Assembly: GCA_015179125.1 (NCBI GenBank)
Contig: WHVA01000043.1
Span: 62,001 to 126,000, forward strand
Length of the DNA stretch: 64,000 bases
Origin: Gautieria morchelliformis
Lineage: Eukaryota; Basidiomycota; Agaricomycetes; Gomphales; Gomphaceae
Direction: 5' to 3'
A program made the position numbers and the translations under genes. This document shows positions 20,429 to 31,499 of this stretch, one piece after another. Position 1 is the first letter of the stretch; each line of letters starts with the position of its first letter. The notes beneath the pieces are model-generated. The model ran no database searches, was not told the DNA's origin, and saw only the letters and a program-made list of their open reading frames with translations.

Positions 20429-21131
20429 CAACGACATTGTTTGCACTGCAGACCATTGGCGACGTCTTTGGTTCGGACGGTATGCTAGAAGGCACAGAGC
20501 AGACTATAACTATCAAATGCGACAAGGGTGCCATGCTCTGGCCTTAGTGCTAGTATTCTTAACATCTCAGGCCCTTCAGGCATCGACACCGAACGGAGAC
20601 TCGCAGGTAACTTTGCAACTTTTTTCTTTTTTATCCTATTTATCGTCTTTTGGAGCTAAGCTCTATGTAAGACGGATGCTACAAAGCGCCTGTCAACATG
20701 AAGTTACTGCCTGTTCCCTTGTCTCTATCTCTGCTTGTGCTCCATGGGCGCAGCCCTGGGCGCGCGTGCCTGCGTAGGCGAGGTTGAATGTATAAGGTCG
20801 TGCTTCCTGTGTCGTGTATGTATTTGAACAGGACCTTTGCGACTACACCTGCCACTGTCACTCTGAAGAATATGGCGACCATCGATTCCGCTGTGCTTGC
20901 CACCTCGAACGCTCGTGGTGGTTCCAGTCAGCAGCTGGGGAGTACCTGTTACGTGAACAGCAGCGGTGCCGTGGGGGTGATGCATGCACCCTGGGCAGCA
21001 GGAGCGGCGGTGATTGGTAGACATGTGATGCGATAGCATATATACAATTCACGTGTGTTCGATAGACATGGTTCTCACCATTTTAGGGATGTATTTTATT
21101 CACTACCTATAAGTACCAGATATTGGCTGAA
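20429..21131. other. Spacer between the two kinase copies
   Basis: No family recognised. A frame at 20517-20606 encodes a short hydrophobic leader-like peptide (MRQGCHALALVLVFLTSQAL) ending at a possible splice donor, but nothing convincing follows it. Confidence 0.4.
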
Positions 21132-22489
21132 TCAAGACTGACTGGTGTGACTTGGTCTTTCTACCCTCCTATATCCTTCATGACTGCTCTGCATCCAACT
21201 TTGTGGCGTGAGTTGTACAACCTCTGCGGCCGAAATCCGATCCGTTACCTCATAAGAGACCATCATACGGATGAGTTTTTTGAGTCCTTCAAGTTCCTCC
21301 ATTTCCATCCTGTCAGAAGGTATATGTAGGAACTGCCCTGGTACATGCTGGAAGTTCGTCCAGTTGCCAAGGAATAAACCATTCTCGTCGAAGTATTCTG
21401 ATCTGTCCTCCCACTTCGTCCACCATCTATCCGGCAGTTTACCCAATGTCATCACCATATTTCTCAAGGCCTCCTTTTTAATTGTGTGATATGAAGGGCG
21501 CAAAAAGTAGTCTCCACCGAACAAAAGGGTTCCCCCACTCAGAACCAGGTGCATGAGGACAGCCAGTGCCCATACGTCCACAGCAGGGCCAACGGGATCG
21601 TGAAGTATGATCTCTGGTGCGGCGTAGGCGGAAGGCGTGTAAACTTGAGTTATCACGGGGTTGCCGTCCCACAGGAAAGCTTCTCCGAAATCGCATATTT
21701 TGACACGTACTGCCTCTGGGGAACTTAGGCAGAGCTGGAGAAGTTCCAGCCAGTCGCCTGAAAAAACGACATACTTAGGTTCGTGAGGGCTGGATGTAAC
21801 CGGTTTTCCATCTCTGCAGGAGAGTTCTTGTTTGGATGGTTCTTCCAGGTACTTTTGTAAATCTTGATAAGACATCTGCTCAATCCCAGTATGCGGAAGA
21901 GGATGTTTCCAACTTGAAGGTCTGTAAATAAGATATCAACTAAAACCTCTTAAGGAATACTCTATTTACCTCCATGGACAACCCCACAGCTATGCAGGTA
22001 CGCGACTCCACGCATTACTTGTGCGACGACGTTCTTTGCTATGTCCATCGGGTAGTGGTCCTCGTCGTCGTAAATTTCTTCAATATCAGAACCTATGCTG
22101 GGTCCAAGCACTTCGGTAACAATACATTGATGCGTGCCATTTGGTCCTTCGACCTTGAAGTCATCCAAATACTCCACCAGGAATTCCTGACCAGTTGAGT
22201 CTCCATTCAGCTGCCTTTGTTTGAGACGGCGAAGGATGGCAACTTCGGAAACCTTAGAGACATCGGCAGCAAGAGCTTTAAGTGCGGCGAATCTGCCTCA
22301 GACAAGATCATCAACAAGCCACACGGTGGAATATTCACCATAGCCAAGCTTATTGACAATGCGATAACGGTTGTGCAGAACGTCGTCGATATGGATTGGA
22401 TGAAGACCCCCTTTACGATAATATGCGATTGGTTCTACACACGGATATTGGTCGTAAGTAAAGAGTTGAGGGCTCTGTTCGGGGCTCAT
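21132..22489 (-). pseudogene. SRPK-like kinase, broken inverted copy
   Basis: Inverted paralogue of the kinase at 19115-20428, with the same exon layout and a similar 48-bp intron. The start, GYGEYSTVWLVDD glycine loop, KICDFGEAF and AAPEIILHDPVGPAVDVWAL remain. It is dead: the codon after VDDLV is TGA where the intact copy has TCA (about 22296). One C is lost in the FRI-P-G codons just after the catalytic loop (about 21890), and the catalytic-loop His of DLHVGN is Gln here. The C-terminal half has a long open frame (21875-21132) and a short insertion (GGDYFLRPSYHT region), so the copies separated some time ago. Confidence 0.8.
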
Positions 22490-22900
22490 GTTTGTGTGGT
22501 GATGGATATGGCGAGGTTTGCCTCCAAGGTTAGAGAGGTTCTGTCACCGTCCCACTGCAGAGCTAGAGAAAGGAGCTTTCAAAGCCTCCTAAACCCGAGT
22601 CACCTTTTGTTCCGGTAGCTTAGTTAATCCAGACGGCCCTGCCATAGCGTTCAGCCCCGCAAACTCCTCTGACAACTAGTTCGAGCTTGGAAGTATGGCG
22701 AGGGCCAGGCACAGTGTCAAGCAGCTGAGTCAGCCGCTCGACTGCCGATTCAAAACCCCGCACAGCCGCCCAGCGGGACACATACATTTCTGGATATACC
22801 AGATTTGACAACGACTTTAGCGACAATTCCCACGAAACTTGTTTTCTATTTGTGTCAACTATTCTATGAAACGTATGAGACTCTGTCGCATAATGGTTTA
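22490..22900. other. Kinase upstream region and flank of the outer Harbinger element
   Basis: The first part resembles the sequence just before the intact kinase (around CACCACACAAACATGAGCC). About 22830-22900 repeats the 11757-11830 sequence in inverted orientation. A minus-strand open frame (22620-23015) runs across the Harbinger border, so it is not taken as a gene. Confidence 0.45.
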
Positions 22901-22923
22901 GAGCTCGTTCGGCGGCGGAATTG
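22901..22923. repeat. Outer Harbinger terminal inverted repeat, left
   Basis: Pairs with 27297-27319 (19 of the 23 outer bases) and follows a TTA duplication. Confidence 0.65.
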
Positions 22924-23035
22924 TAATTCGCAATTAGAAAACGCAATGTCAATTCGGGTGGTGCGGTATTGTGATCTCGTTTGCTCAGATTCAGCCCGCC
23001 GAACGCGACACTCAAAATGCGTGATTTTGCTCAAT

Positions 23036-23073
23036 AGGGCCTATCACAGTAGCGGTTTTGATGGGGATTTGGA
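23036..23073. repeat. Inner Harbinger terminal inverted repeat, left
   Basis: Matches the reverse complement of 26460-26497 with two mismatches. Confidence 0.8.
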
Positions 23074-23252
23074 GCGGATTTGGACGAGGATTTGAAACAT
23101 TTATAAAGCTCCGACAAAGCCCCGAAAACCGGTTTTAACTGTGATAAGCTAGTTTTGAACTCACATTTTGATATGATTTTGATGGGGCTTTTGTTGCTCC
23201 TGCCGTCACCGGCCAGAGTGGCTCTAGCTTCTTGTTCTCTGCTGCCAGCGCC

Positions 23253-24691
23253 ATGACAAAGACTGATAGGATGGAGCTCAACGATGCCCTCCTTCAGTGT
23301 CTTATGTTGGAGCTCCTTCTTGAGGAAGATGCTGAGCTAGATGTCTACCTTGAAGACACTACTGATTCTGAGACTGGTGCAAGTTCAGATGAAAACATGG
23401 AATTGCGGTTAGAGTCAGATGAGGTTCTCGAGATGATGGCCGACGTCCACTCCAGACGATACCTTCACTCCCGGGTTAAAGTCAACAAGCCGATGTCGCT
23501 CCTTATGACCACCCTCTCCGACTACAGATATAGCCGGCCCGAGATATTTCGACAATACTTGCGGTTTTGGCCTCAGACGTTCGATGCCATCGTTGAAAGG
23601 ATACAAGGTGACACCGTATTCCATAACAACTCTCACAACGCCCAGCTCCCCGTTGCATATCAGCTTGCCGTAGCACTTATCGCTTTGGCCACTTTGGGAA
23701 TGCAGTGAGTATGCAGGAGGTCGCTCTGTGGCCGGTTGGGGTTTTGGGACTGTCGACCGAAGCACACGCCGTGTAATCAAGGCTCTATGCCGCCCTGAAT
23801 TCCGCCGTGTAGCTGTAAAGTGGCCAACTGATGAAGAGAGGGAGAGAGCAAAGCAGTGGGTTGAGGAAGCTTCAGGCCCTGAGTGGCGTGACGGCTGGTT
23901 GATGGTTGATGGTACACTAGTGCCCTTATTCCAGCGACCAGGGTTCTACGGAAATACGTGGTACGATAGGAAGAGCAATTACTCAATGAACGTGCAGGCA
24001 AGTTCTCTCATAAATAAATAGGTGTATAGCTAACTGCTACTCTAGCTCATCTCTACCCCTGACCTCCGCATCATTGACTATGGTGTTGGATTACCAGGAA
24101 GTCAGCACGATGCTCGTGCCTGTAACGAGACTCGCTTACCGAAGGAGCATGCTACATTATTGCGGGAAGGTGAGTGGATATGGGCGGACTCTGCGTATCC
24201 ATTGCAGAAGTGGCTATGCACGCCGTACAAGAAGTAAGCTACCAGCTCAATCTCTAAGCTGTACCTTACAAGTGCTCTTTAGACCTGAGAAGGATACCCC
24301 AGAGAATGCACGGTTCAATTACTGGGTTTCTCGAGTACGCATGAAGTCTGAGCACTGCGTTGGATTCATCAAAGGGCGGTTCGGCTCCCTGCGAGGCCTT
24401 CATGTACAAATAAACCAGGTTCACCAATTGGGTATCGCCACATTTTGGATTACTGCGTGTATTGCAGTTCATACGTATGCTATGTCACATGAGGCAGGCA
24501 CAGACATCACAAGCGATGATTTCTTTCGTGAGGGACTACGAATTATAGAGGAGGAGAGTGTTATAGGGATGGGTGGAGAAGCGGCTCTGGCAGAGGTACA
24601 GGAGGCAACTCGGGAGGTAGCTCTGTTGGAAGGAAAAGTTAAACGAGAGGACCTTAAGAACGCTCTGTTAGCAAGACTAGATTATGAATAG
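23253..24691 (+). pseudogene. PIF/Harbinger transposase (DDE_Tnp_4 type), nearly intact
   Basis: The first ATG is at 23253; an acidic N-terminus is followed by SRRYLHSRVKVNKPMSLL and a helix-rich region. The DDE_Tnp_4 core then reads WLMVDGTLVPLFQRPGFYG (first Asp), DYGVGLPGSQHDARACNET, EWIWADSAYPL (second Asp) and RMKSEHCVGFIKGRFGSLR (Glu). Two introns are visible: one from GCAAGT to CTCTAG after SMNVQ (about 24001-24046, a GC-AG intron), the other from GTAAGC to TTTAG after YKK (about 24232-24282). Compared with the family, one T is missing in the ALYRFGHFG codons (about 23678) and one G in ALWAGWGFG (about 23730), so the frame is lost and regained. The enzyme would cut and paste Harbinger elements together with its Myb-like partner. 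Confidence 0.8.
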
Positions 24692-26262
24692 ACATACCAT
24701 ACTCCTGACATACCTCCAGGGAAGTCCGCGTGCCAATCTTCCCCGGTAAAAGTCTCCGGCATGTCTGACGTTCCGTGGTTAGCCATGCTTTGTCCATCCC
24801 GGGAGCTCGACGCTGACAGGGGAACTCGGCTACTAGACCTGATAGTTCCATATCGTGCTGACATCTCTAACTCATAGCGCTCCCGCTGCATAGTTAATGC
24901 ATGTGCACGGTCTAGCTCCTCCTTGTGGGCTTGGTGTTCAAGTTTTAACTTCTCCTTCTCAAAGTCAGCTAGTACCTGTATTCTCACCCGCTCCTCCCTG
25001 GACCGGTTTAGCTGTCCTGCAAGTCGCTCCGTAGTGGCTCGCCGTGCCTCCTGCATTTCTGACAGACCATCAAGCAGACCCTTGCGACGGGTTGCCGTTG
25101 TGGAATTCAATGCCACCCGCTTCTGCTTGAGGAGCCGCTTTGTTCATTGTAGGTATCGTTGGGATCCTCAGAGGGAAGGTCGGCATCAAAGGAAAAGGGT
25201 GAGTACCGTGTGTTATCTTCGCTTGTTTCAATACTGGGTTCGCCATCGTTGTCTATTACCTTCATTATTGGTTAGTTATCTCAATAACCACAATTCACAC
25301 TGTGACATACCAACAGAGAGCTCTCTGCCGGGCTCTTCACTACCTCTGATGCAGACACACGGTCAAGGATGTCTAAATTGAGCTGCGAGGTGGAATGCGC
25401 AACGGCATCCCGAATAACCAAGGGACTAGTGCCCATAAGCCGCTGCATTCGCCGAAACCAAGGGAACCGGATCTTGATTTCCCCTGCAGGCAGTAAGAAC
25501 GCAATCAGATATAGGTAAAGTTAGACGCACCCCACAAGTTGTCGATAGCACTACCTACTATGATTTCCTTTTCCGTATCTTCGGTCTCTACCAGACCAGC
25601 ACCAGTCTCACCAAGCAGTGTCTTTTCAGACATATAAGACTTCTTGATCCTAAATCAAGATATTAGTTTACAACGGCTACCTGAACAGAAGAACTTATGC
25701 ATTGACACGGTTTTTAACTACATTCCCCATCTGTACCAATGATGCATCTTTCCAGCAGCCTGAGTGATGAGGGATAAGGACTCGTAATGCAAGGGAGCGA
25801 TGATGATCAGCAACAGTCTTCGCACTACTCTTGTTCTTGCTCTCGGCGCCCTTGTCCATACTGAACGCTGCTCGCATGACTGGGTCATCTTCAAGGACCG
25901 TTAGGAGCATGTCTGTGAGATCATGCTCCTTAGCCCAGCTGATGGCAACGTTAGTAACAGCGCTTCATTACAGAAGATCGCACTCACGGCACTGGGGGGA
26001 TCGAGGCTTCATCTCCCCTGAGTTTCTTGCCCTCTGCCTTATGTCCTGGCTTAACAAGCGCAGGTTTTGCTTCGGGTTCTTCGATATCGTCATTGGTCAT
26101 AGCAGCGGCCTTCGCACTGGGCTTACGAGGCCTTTTGTTCACGGAGGAGTCAGCGTTTTTTACCTTAGCTGCATGGAGCAGAGCTTCCAGCTGTGGAACA
26201 GAAAGGGTGTCTATCGTAGCTATTGTGACAGGTTCAGCACGTTTGCGCTTCCTGGGACTCAT
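24682..26262 (-). pseudogene. Harbinger partner protein (Myb/SANT-like, coiled coil)
   Basis: A spliced minus-strand gene. Exon 1 (26262-25988) is Lys/Pro-rich with nuclear-localisation-like MSPRKRKRAEP. Exon 2 (from 25938) has EHDLTDMLLTVLEDDPVMRA, KNKSSAKTVADHHRSLALRV and MGNVVKNRVNA. Exon 3 continues IKKSYMSEKTLLGETGAGLV, followed by IRFPWFRRMQRLMGTSPLVI and a C-terminal coiled coil (REERVRIQVLADFEKEKLKL, with Glu/Lys heptads) up to 24682. This layout is that of the DNA-binding partner carried by fungal Harbinger elements. The donor after NRVNA reads ATAAGT instead of GTAAGT (first base at 25698), probably a CpG G-to-A loss, so splicing of that intron is doubtful. The exon order in the last third is uncertain. 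Confidence 0.65.
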
Positions 26263-26459
26263 ATCTCGGAAGGCGATGCGATGATGTGGCAGCTCAGAAG
26301 GTGTAGCAGATGGCGACAGCCTTTGGAGCTCCGCTAGGTGTGCCGGCCGAAATCCAAATCCAAAACAACACGACTTTTCCAAATCGCCTCCAGAGGCACT
26401 TTGGGAATTTGGGTCGGTTTCGGGCACGAAACACCTTCTCAAATCCCCATCAAAACCAC

Positions 26460-26497
26460 TCCAAATCCTCATCAAAACCACTACTGTGATAGGCCCT
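26460..26497. repeat. Inner Harbinger terminal inverted repeat, right
   Basis: Pairs with 23036-23073 and is followed by AAT. Confidence 0.8.
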
Positions 26498-26684
26498 AAT
26501 TTCACCGAAGGCAGCCGAACACTTCCAAACTGAAATTCTGTCACGTGACACAGAATTTTTGCTCTGCACCGCTGCCACCGCACCACTTCGAAGAAAGCAA
26601 TGGTGCCAGTACATTCCCGATTGAGACGGGGCACGTCGGAGAGGCTCCAGAAACACCGAATAGATACGCGGCACATGTACTCAC

Positions 26685-27072
26685 CAGGATGTACGCATCC
26701 CACACCTCTTTCGACGCCATGACAAGCTTCTTGCCCTCGTTCCATCCGAACACAGGTTGCTCACGGAATTTTTTGACTATCTTGTAATGTGTCTTGAGCT
26801 AACTAGTAGATTAGAAACCAGTAGTATAGAATTGAAAAGGTACTTATGCGTTGCCAGCACGTCTTACAGGGCCCTATTTTCTTGGCTACTGCAGGACTGA
26901 ACTTTGTTGCCAATGCTGTGACAACAAGACTCCAAGTGGTGGCCTTCCAGCCCGATTCCGCTTGAGTACCACCCTCGCGTGCTTGGAGGAGTACAGCGAC
27001 GAGCTCGGCCTCCTCTTCAGCTGTCCAGTCAACGCTTTCCTTTTTTGGCTTGTCCGATCTGGGAACCACCAT
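26685..27072 (-). pseudogene. Myb/SANT-like gene piece in outer Harbinger element
   Basis: Exon 1 (from the ATG at 27072) reads MVVPRSDKPKKESVDWTAEE followed by EAELVAVLLQAREGG and CKTCWQR, a Myb/SANT-type helical unit starting with the DWT-x-EEE motif. A second exon continues LKTHYKIVKKFREQPVFGWN and VWDAYIL to a GTGAGT donor at about 26685, after which no further exon is found. The donor between the two exons reads C|ATAAGT, not GTAAGT, the same lesion as in the inner element's partner gene. It is truncated and probably dead. Confidence 0.6.
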
Positions 27073-27296
27073 GACGTAGTGCGTAGAGTGACCTGGTGTA
27101 ATGACGGAAGGTGATTCGGCTTTCAAAATAACGAGGAATTCTGGTCAGAACCAGAATTCCAACTTACCTATGAAAATTGCAATCGCAGAAGTTGGCAATT
27201 TCCGAAATTGTGTCAGCCGAACAGTCACACAATCTCACGCAATTTTCGGAATCATCTGGAATCAACGTGATCTCATTTTGGGTGTGTGATTCCATA

Positions 27297-27319
27297 CAAT
27301 TCCGTAGTCGAACGGGCTC
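27297..27319. repeat. Outer Harbinger terminal inverted repeat, right
   Basis: Pairs with 22901-22923 and is followed by TTA. Confidence 0.65.
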
Positions 27320-27323
27320 TTAG

Positions 27324-29473
27324 TGTTAGAACCTGAGTTCGAAGGTGGAACCAACGAGTAAGGTTCAACTTCGAACTCAGCCGCTATGTAGCTACTGGGA
27401 GTTGACTAATCGACAGATAATGACACAACCCCCTGATGAAGGCAATCTCCCAGTTAGAAAAGTCCCATGGCATGCCTATGCTGCTCCATCACTTCACGGG
27501 GCAATGCTTTTGTTAGGAGGTCCGCCGGCATATCCTTCGTGGGTACGTACTTCACTTGAATTATTTTCTGTGCGACCTTTTCCCATAACCAGAAGAATCT
27601 AAGGTCAAGGTGTTTCATACGGCCATGGTGCTCCGGATTTTTCACTACGGATAGGGCGGACTGGTTGTCTATGTAGAGGCAGGACGGCTTCTCGATCTTT
27701 GAGTCGAGTTCGTCGAACAGGTTCCGTAACCACATAATTTCAGTTCCACCTAGGGTTGCCGCTACAAATTCTGCTTCCGTTGTGGAGAGGGTGACGATGT
27801 TTTGCAGCTTGCTGGCCCAACTGATAGCTCCTGTCCCGATTTTTGCAAGGAATCCGGAGGTTGACCTGCCGTTATCTAAGTTCCCCCCATGATCGGGATC
27901 TGTCCATGTTTGGAACATCTCAGTTGAGTCATTGGGGACGAAGGTGAGTGCTAGACCCATGGTTCCTTTCAAGTAACGCAGCAGGTGCTTCACGGCCGCC
28001 CAATGGGCAGGACCTGGGTTCGAGTTGAAACGGGCGAGACACCCGACCGCATATGTGATGTCGGGGCGAGTTGCTATAGCGAGATAATTCAGTGCGCCGA
28101 CTGCATTTATGTACGGCATGTTCTGCATTTCTTCGACTTCTTCTGGGGTCAACGGACCCATCGCTGAGCTCAAGTTCAGGCCGGGAGTCATGGGTGTCGA
28201 AACTGGGCGACACTCCATCATGTGAAATCGGTTTAGGATGTCTTGTATGTATTGTTTTTGCGATAGTTTCAGTGTCCTTTTTGAGCGGTTGTAGTTTACT
28301 TCCACTCCCAACAGCAATGTCGTTTCTCCTAGGTCCTTCAACTTGAATATCTTAGCGAGTTCGTTCTTTACTCAGTTGAGATCCTGTTTGGAGTTCGATA
28401 CTAGGGTTAGATCGTCAACAAAAACAGGGATGACAATTTTTGTGGTGCTGCTCGCCCAGAAGTAAACGCTCGGGTCGGATTGGAGACGTTTAAAGCTTAT
28501 GCTTTCTAGTGCGGCCCCAAGCCTCTCATACTACAGTCTTCCGCTTTGTTTGAGACCATAGATTCCTCTCTTCAGTTTGCATACCCAGTTTTCACCTTGG
28601 CGATATCCCTCCGGCTGATCCATGTATATATTTGCATCGTCACCTAGTACTCCGTTAAGATAGGTGTTTGAGATGTCTACTGACTTGATGTGCGCTCCTT
28701 GAAGTGCTCCTTGTGCCAGTATAGTACACAAGGTGGCCCATCTCACTGTGGGAGCAAAAACCTCGTCGTAGTCAATACCTGGCCGTTGGGTATTGACTAG
28801 ACGGCTCTTGTACTTGTCCAGGGATCCATTCGAGTGGAGCTTAATTTGGAACACCCATCTTGATCCGATGGCCTTTTCTCCTGGTGGTAGTTTTACCAGT
28901 TCCCATATCCCATTGTTTAGAAGTGCTTGGATTTCAGTGTCTGTCGATTTTTTCCATAGTCGGCTATCAGATCGTCGCATTGCTTCTGCGAAGGTTCTTG
29001 GGACTCTGTCATCCTTGATCGTTGCATTCAGAGCTATCTCAATGGTACCTGATGATGGCATGTTCCTGCTGACAGCAATCGGTTCGTCGTGGACGAATTC
29101 CAGGGCCTCGATGATGGATGCGATTATTGCTGCGCCCCCATCAGGGTCCAAATTGAGGTCTGGTGGTGGGTGTGGCTTGAGAAATGGGTTGTGAAGCTGG
29201 TGGTAGTCAACTCGGGCTGTATTCCTGCTTGAACGGCAGGGCTCATCAATGGGCAAGTGTGGCGGTTCAGGGATTGGAGGGATGGGGAGGTTTTCGTGGT
29301 CGTCGTTGAGGGGTTCAGGGTCAGGGTTTGGATCCTGTGGTTCTTGTGCGAACTCTGGAAGAGTGGTGACTTCTCTCAGGAGTGGAAACGTGGGTAGGAG
29401 CAATTCTTGGTCAGTGGAGCTCGAGGTGGATAGTCCTGGGAATTTGGACTCATCGAATATGACATCCGGAGAG
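27324..29473 (-). mobile_element. Ty1/Copia fragment (Copia-1), 3' part
   Basis: Minus-strand 3' half of a Copia polyprotein. It begins at a linker after integrase (SPDVIFDE, about 29455) and runs through reverse transcriptase (GIDYDEVFAPTVRW, VDISNTYLNGVLGDDANIYM, RGIYGLKQSGR) and the Copia RNase H (YIDNQSALSVV, HLDLRFFWLWEKV, DMPADLLTKALP). A purine-rich AGGGGG and a TG-start at about 27427 suggest that the 3' LTR is a short 27324-27427 block. The Gypsy element cuts off its 5' half at 29473. It is broken in several places and is older than the Copia elements further right. Confidence 0.75.
27335..27378. repeat. Hairpin in the Copia-1 LTR-like block
   Basis: GAGTTCGAAG near 27335 pairs with CTTCGAACTC ending at 27378 around an 8-base loop region, with the arms extended by GG-AACC and AGGTT-A. 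It may be a transcript 3'-end structure of the LTR. Confidence 0.6.
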
Positions 29474-29690
29474 TGTCAGGGTTCACGCATTTCCTTCCAC
29501 AAGTTTCTATTTCCTTCCATGAGATTCCATCACATTCCATCACATTCCATCACACTCCGTCACATGTCACCTTCCGTAACCTTCTACAAGTTTCCGTCTC
29601 CCCTATTATGTAAGCCTTGCCAGCGCTATAAGACTGTAGCCCGTGTGGTGGCGTTTCCTCAGCTTGATCTCTGAGGATACCCACTACACA
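29474..29690 (+). repeat. Gypsy 5' LTR
   Basis: Starts TGTCAGGG and ends CTACACA. It holds short tandem CCATCACATT-type repeats. It matches 35556-35782, which is about 10 bp longer. Confidence 0.85.
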
Positions 29691-29829
29691 GTTGGTCATT
29701 GTCCTAGTATCGGCTCTTATCTCCTTGAGTATCTTTGGTTGTGGCTTCGTCATTAGTGTTGCCCTCACAGAAGATCAAGCTCATAGGACGACCCCACGCA
29801 CTTTTCTTAACCAGCCTTCGTCTCAGCCT

Positions 29830-30936
29830 ATGGCAGACCAACTCCCAGACGCATACTGGGACTCCCTGGGTGACCATGGGCTGTTTCTTTGAGGCCTCCT
29901 TTCCAGCCAAGCACAGCAGCTGCAGCAACTTCAACTGCAGAATCAGGAACTGCACGGTCAGATTGTTAAGGTTCACGACCACTTAGCCAATGCTGCCACC
30001 AACGCTGCTGTTGCTGCTGCTCAAGCCCTTGCGCCCTCAGTACCTCACAGTATCCCTCCATCTACTCGCTCTATCAAAGCAGCGGAACCGGAGAAGTTCA
30101 ATGGAGACCGTGCAGAGACTGAAGGGTTTATCAGGTCTATCAGATTGTCCATCGCTGTCCAGCCAGCATCCTTCCCAGATGAGCGCACAAAAATCCTATA
30201 TGCTCTTTCCTTCATGACAGGCGGCTCTGCGGAGATATGGGCACACAACGAGACGCAGGCTGTCATTGATGGCACCTCCTCTATATCCACTCTGGAGGGG
30301 TTCATTAAACGTGTGGATGAGGCCTTTGGTGACCCAGATCGTGCCAGGACGGCTCGCACTAAACTGCATGACCTCAGGATGGCATCAGGAATGTCGGCAG
30401 ATGAATACACGGCTCAATTTGAGATCCTGGCAGGCAGGACAGGCTTTAATGATGAGGCACTCGAGGATGCCTATGCTCGTGGCCTTCCAGCAGGTATCCT
30501 TGATAAGATCCACGCCCAGCCCTTTCTTCCATCCAACCTCAAAGCCTGGAAGGAAGCAGCCTGTCAGATTGACAGCAATCATCGCCATCTGTTAGAGGTC
30601 AGGAAGGCACAGACACCTCATGTCCCTAATCGCCCTCCTCCTGCCCGACCACTCCACACTCCTGCTACGGCTCCTGTTGTCACAGCACCACCCAGTAATG
30701 CGACACCTATGGACATTGACTCATCCCGCCGCCGCACCGAAACACGGACCTGCTACAACTGTAAGAGACATGGTCACATTTCACCAGACTGTCCTGAACC
30801 TCGCAAGCCACGAATCCGCGCAAACCTCACGGTGGCAGACATTGCAGCAATTGTCTCTAAATCTGTGGCAGCGGCGATGGAGGAACGCAAACAGAAGGTG
30901 GAAGCCCCTCTCCAAGATGAAGGAAAGGGTTTTTAG
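29830..30936 (+). pseudogene. Gypsy Gag region
   Basis: Starts at MADQLPDAYWDSLGDHG. The retrotransposon-Gag fold is visible in KILYALSFMTGGSAEIWAHN through TARTKLHDLRMASGMSADEY, and there is a CCHC knuckle CYNCKRHGHISPDC near 30760. Fossil part. Confidence 0.7.
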
Positions 30937-31129
30937 GCCAGTCAGCGGTGAAAGACATGCCCCGCTCGACAAATCGGTTTTCAGTTCTCGAAACATGTAC
31001 AATAGGGATCACAGGCGATATGATGCATCCTTCTCCTATCCCTGATCGAACTGAAACCAAACCAGCCATGCCAAAAACCCAACCCATCGCTCCAGTTGCT
31101 AATGCAAACCTTCCAGTCCCTCTATATGT

Positions 31130-31499
31130 CCGTACTGCTGACCTCCGCCGATGCACCAAAGTACCTCTCAAGGTCCACTCCGTTGACACAGGGCATCCAC
31201 TTGCAATTGACTCCCTCCTTGACAGTGGTGCTACAGGGATGTTCATCGATGTGGAGTTTGTAAGGGAACACAGACTTCGGACCCGTCCCCTACCCTGTGC
31301 CATCCCCGTCTACAATATTGATGGTACCCCAAATGAGGCTGGCTCAATCAAGGAAGAAGTTGACCTCATTTGCACCTTTGGGGATCATACGGAACGTGCC
31401 ACATTCTCTGTCACGAGCCTTGGACGACTTGCCATCATTCTTGGTCACACATGGCTTGTTGAACACAACCCAGAAGTTGACTGGCGTACAGGAGATTGA
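31130..31499 (+). pseudogene. Gypsy protease region
   Basis: An aspartic protease pattern is present: LLDSGATGMFIDVEFV, with the DSGA active site, and a later AIILGHTWL flap-side strand. It cuts the polyprotein in this family. Confidence 0.75.

Larger units (their letters stand above)
23036..26497. mobile_element. Inner PIF/Harbinger DNA transposon
   Basis: A 3.46-kb element with long, near-identical terminal inverted repeats beginning AGGGCCTATCACAGTAG (23036 onward, and inward from 26497), differing at two positions in about 37 bp. AAT flanks both ends (23033-23035 and 26498-26500). It has the standard two-gene Harbinger layout. A DDE transposase on the plus strand and a Myb/SANT-like DNA-binding partner on the minus strand converge and overlap by 10 bp at their stop codons (24682-24691). 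Both genes are lightly damaged. Confidence 0.82.
22901..27319. mobile_element. Outer Harbinger-like element, interrupted
   Basis: Terminal inverted repeats of about 23 bp (22901-22923 and 27297-27319; GAGCTCGTTCGGC against GAGCCCGTTCGAC) are flanked by TTA on both sides (22898-22900 and 27320-27322), the usual PIF/Harbinger target duplication. Its own sequence is only about 960 bp. It carries a Myb/SANT-type gene piece (26685-27072) and no transposase. A second Harbinger element sits inside it at 23036-26497. Confidence 0.72.

Noticed and set aside
22620-23015. Minus-strand 131-codon frame as a host gene.
   Set aside because: It crosses the outer Harbinger border at 22901, so it is a chance frame.
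29249-29674. Gly/Ser-rich plus-strand frame as a gene.
   Set aside because: It is antisense to Copia-1 and runs into the Gypsy LTR.
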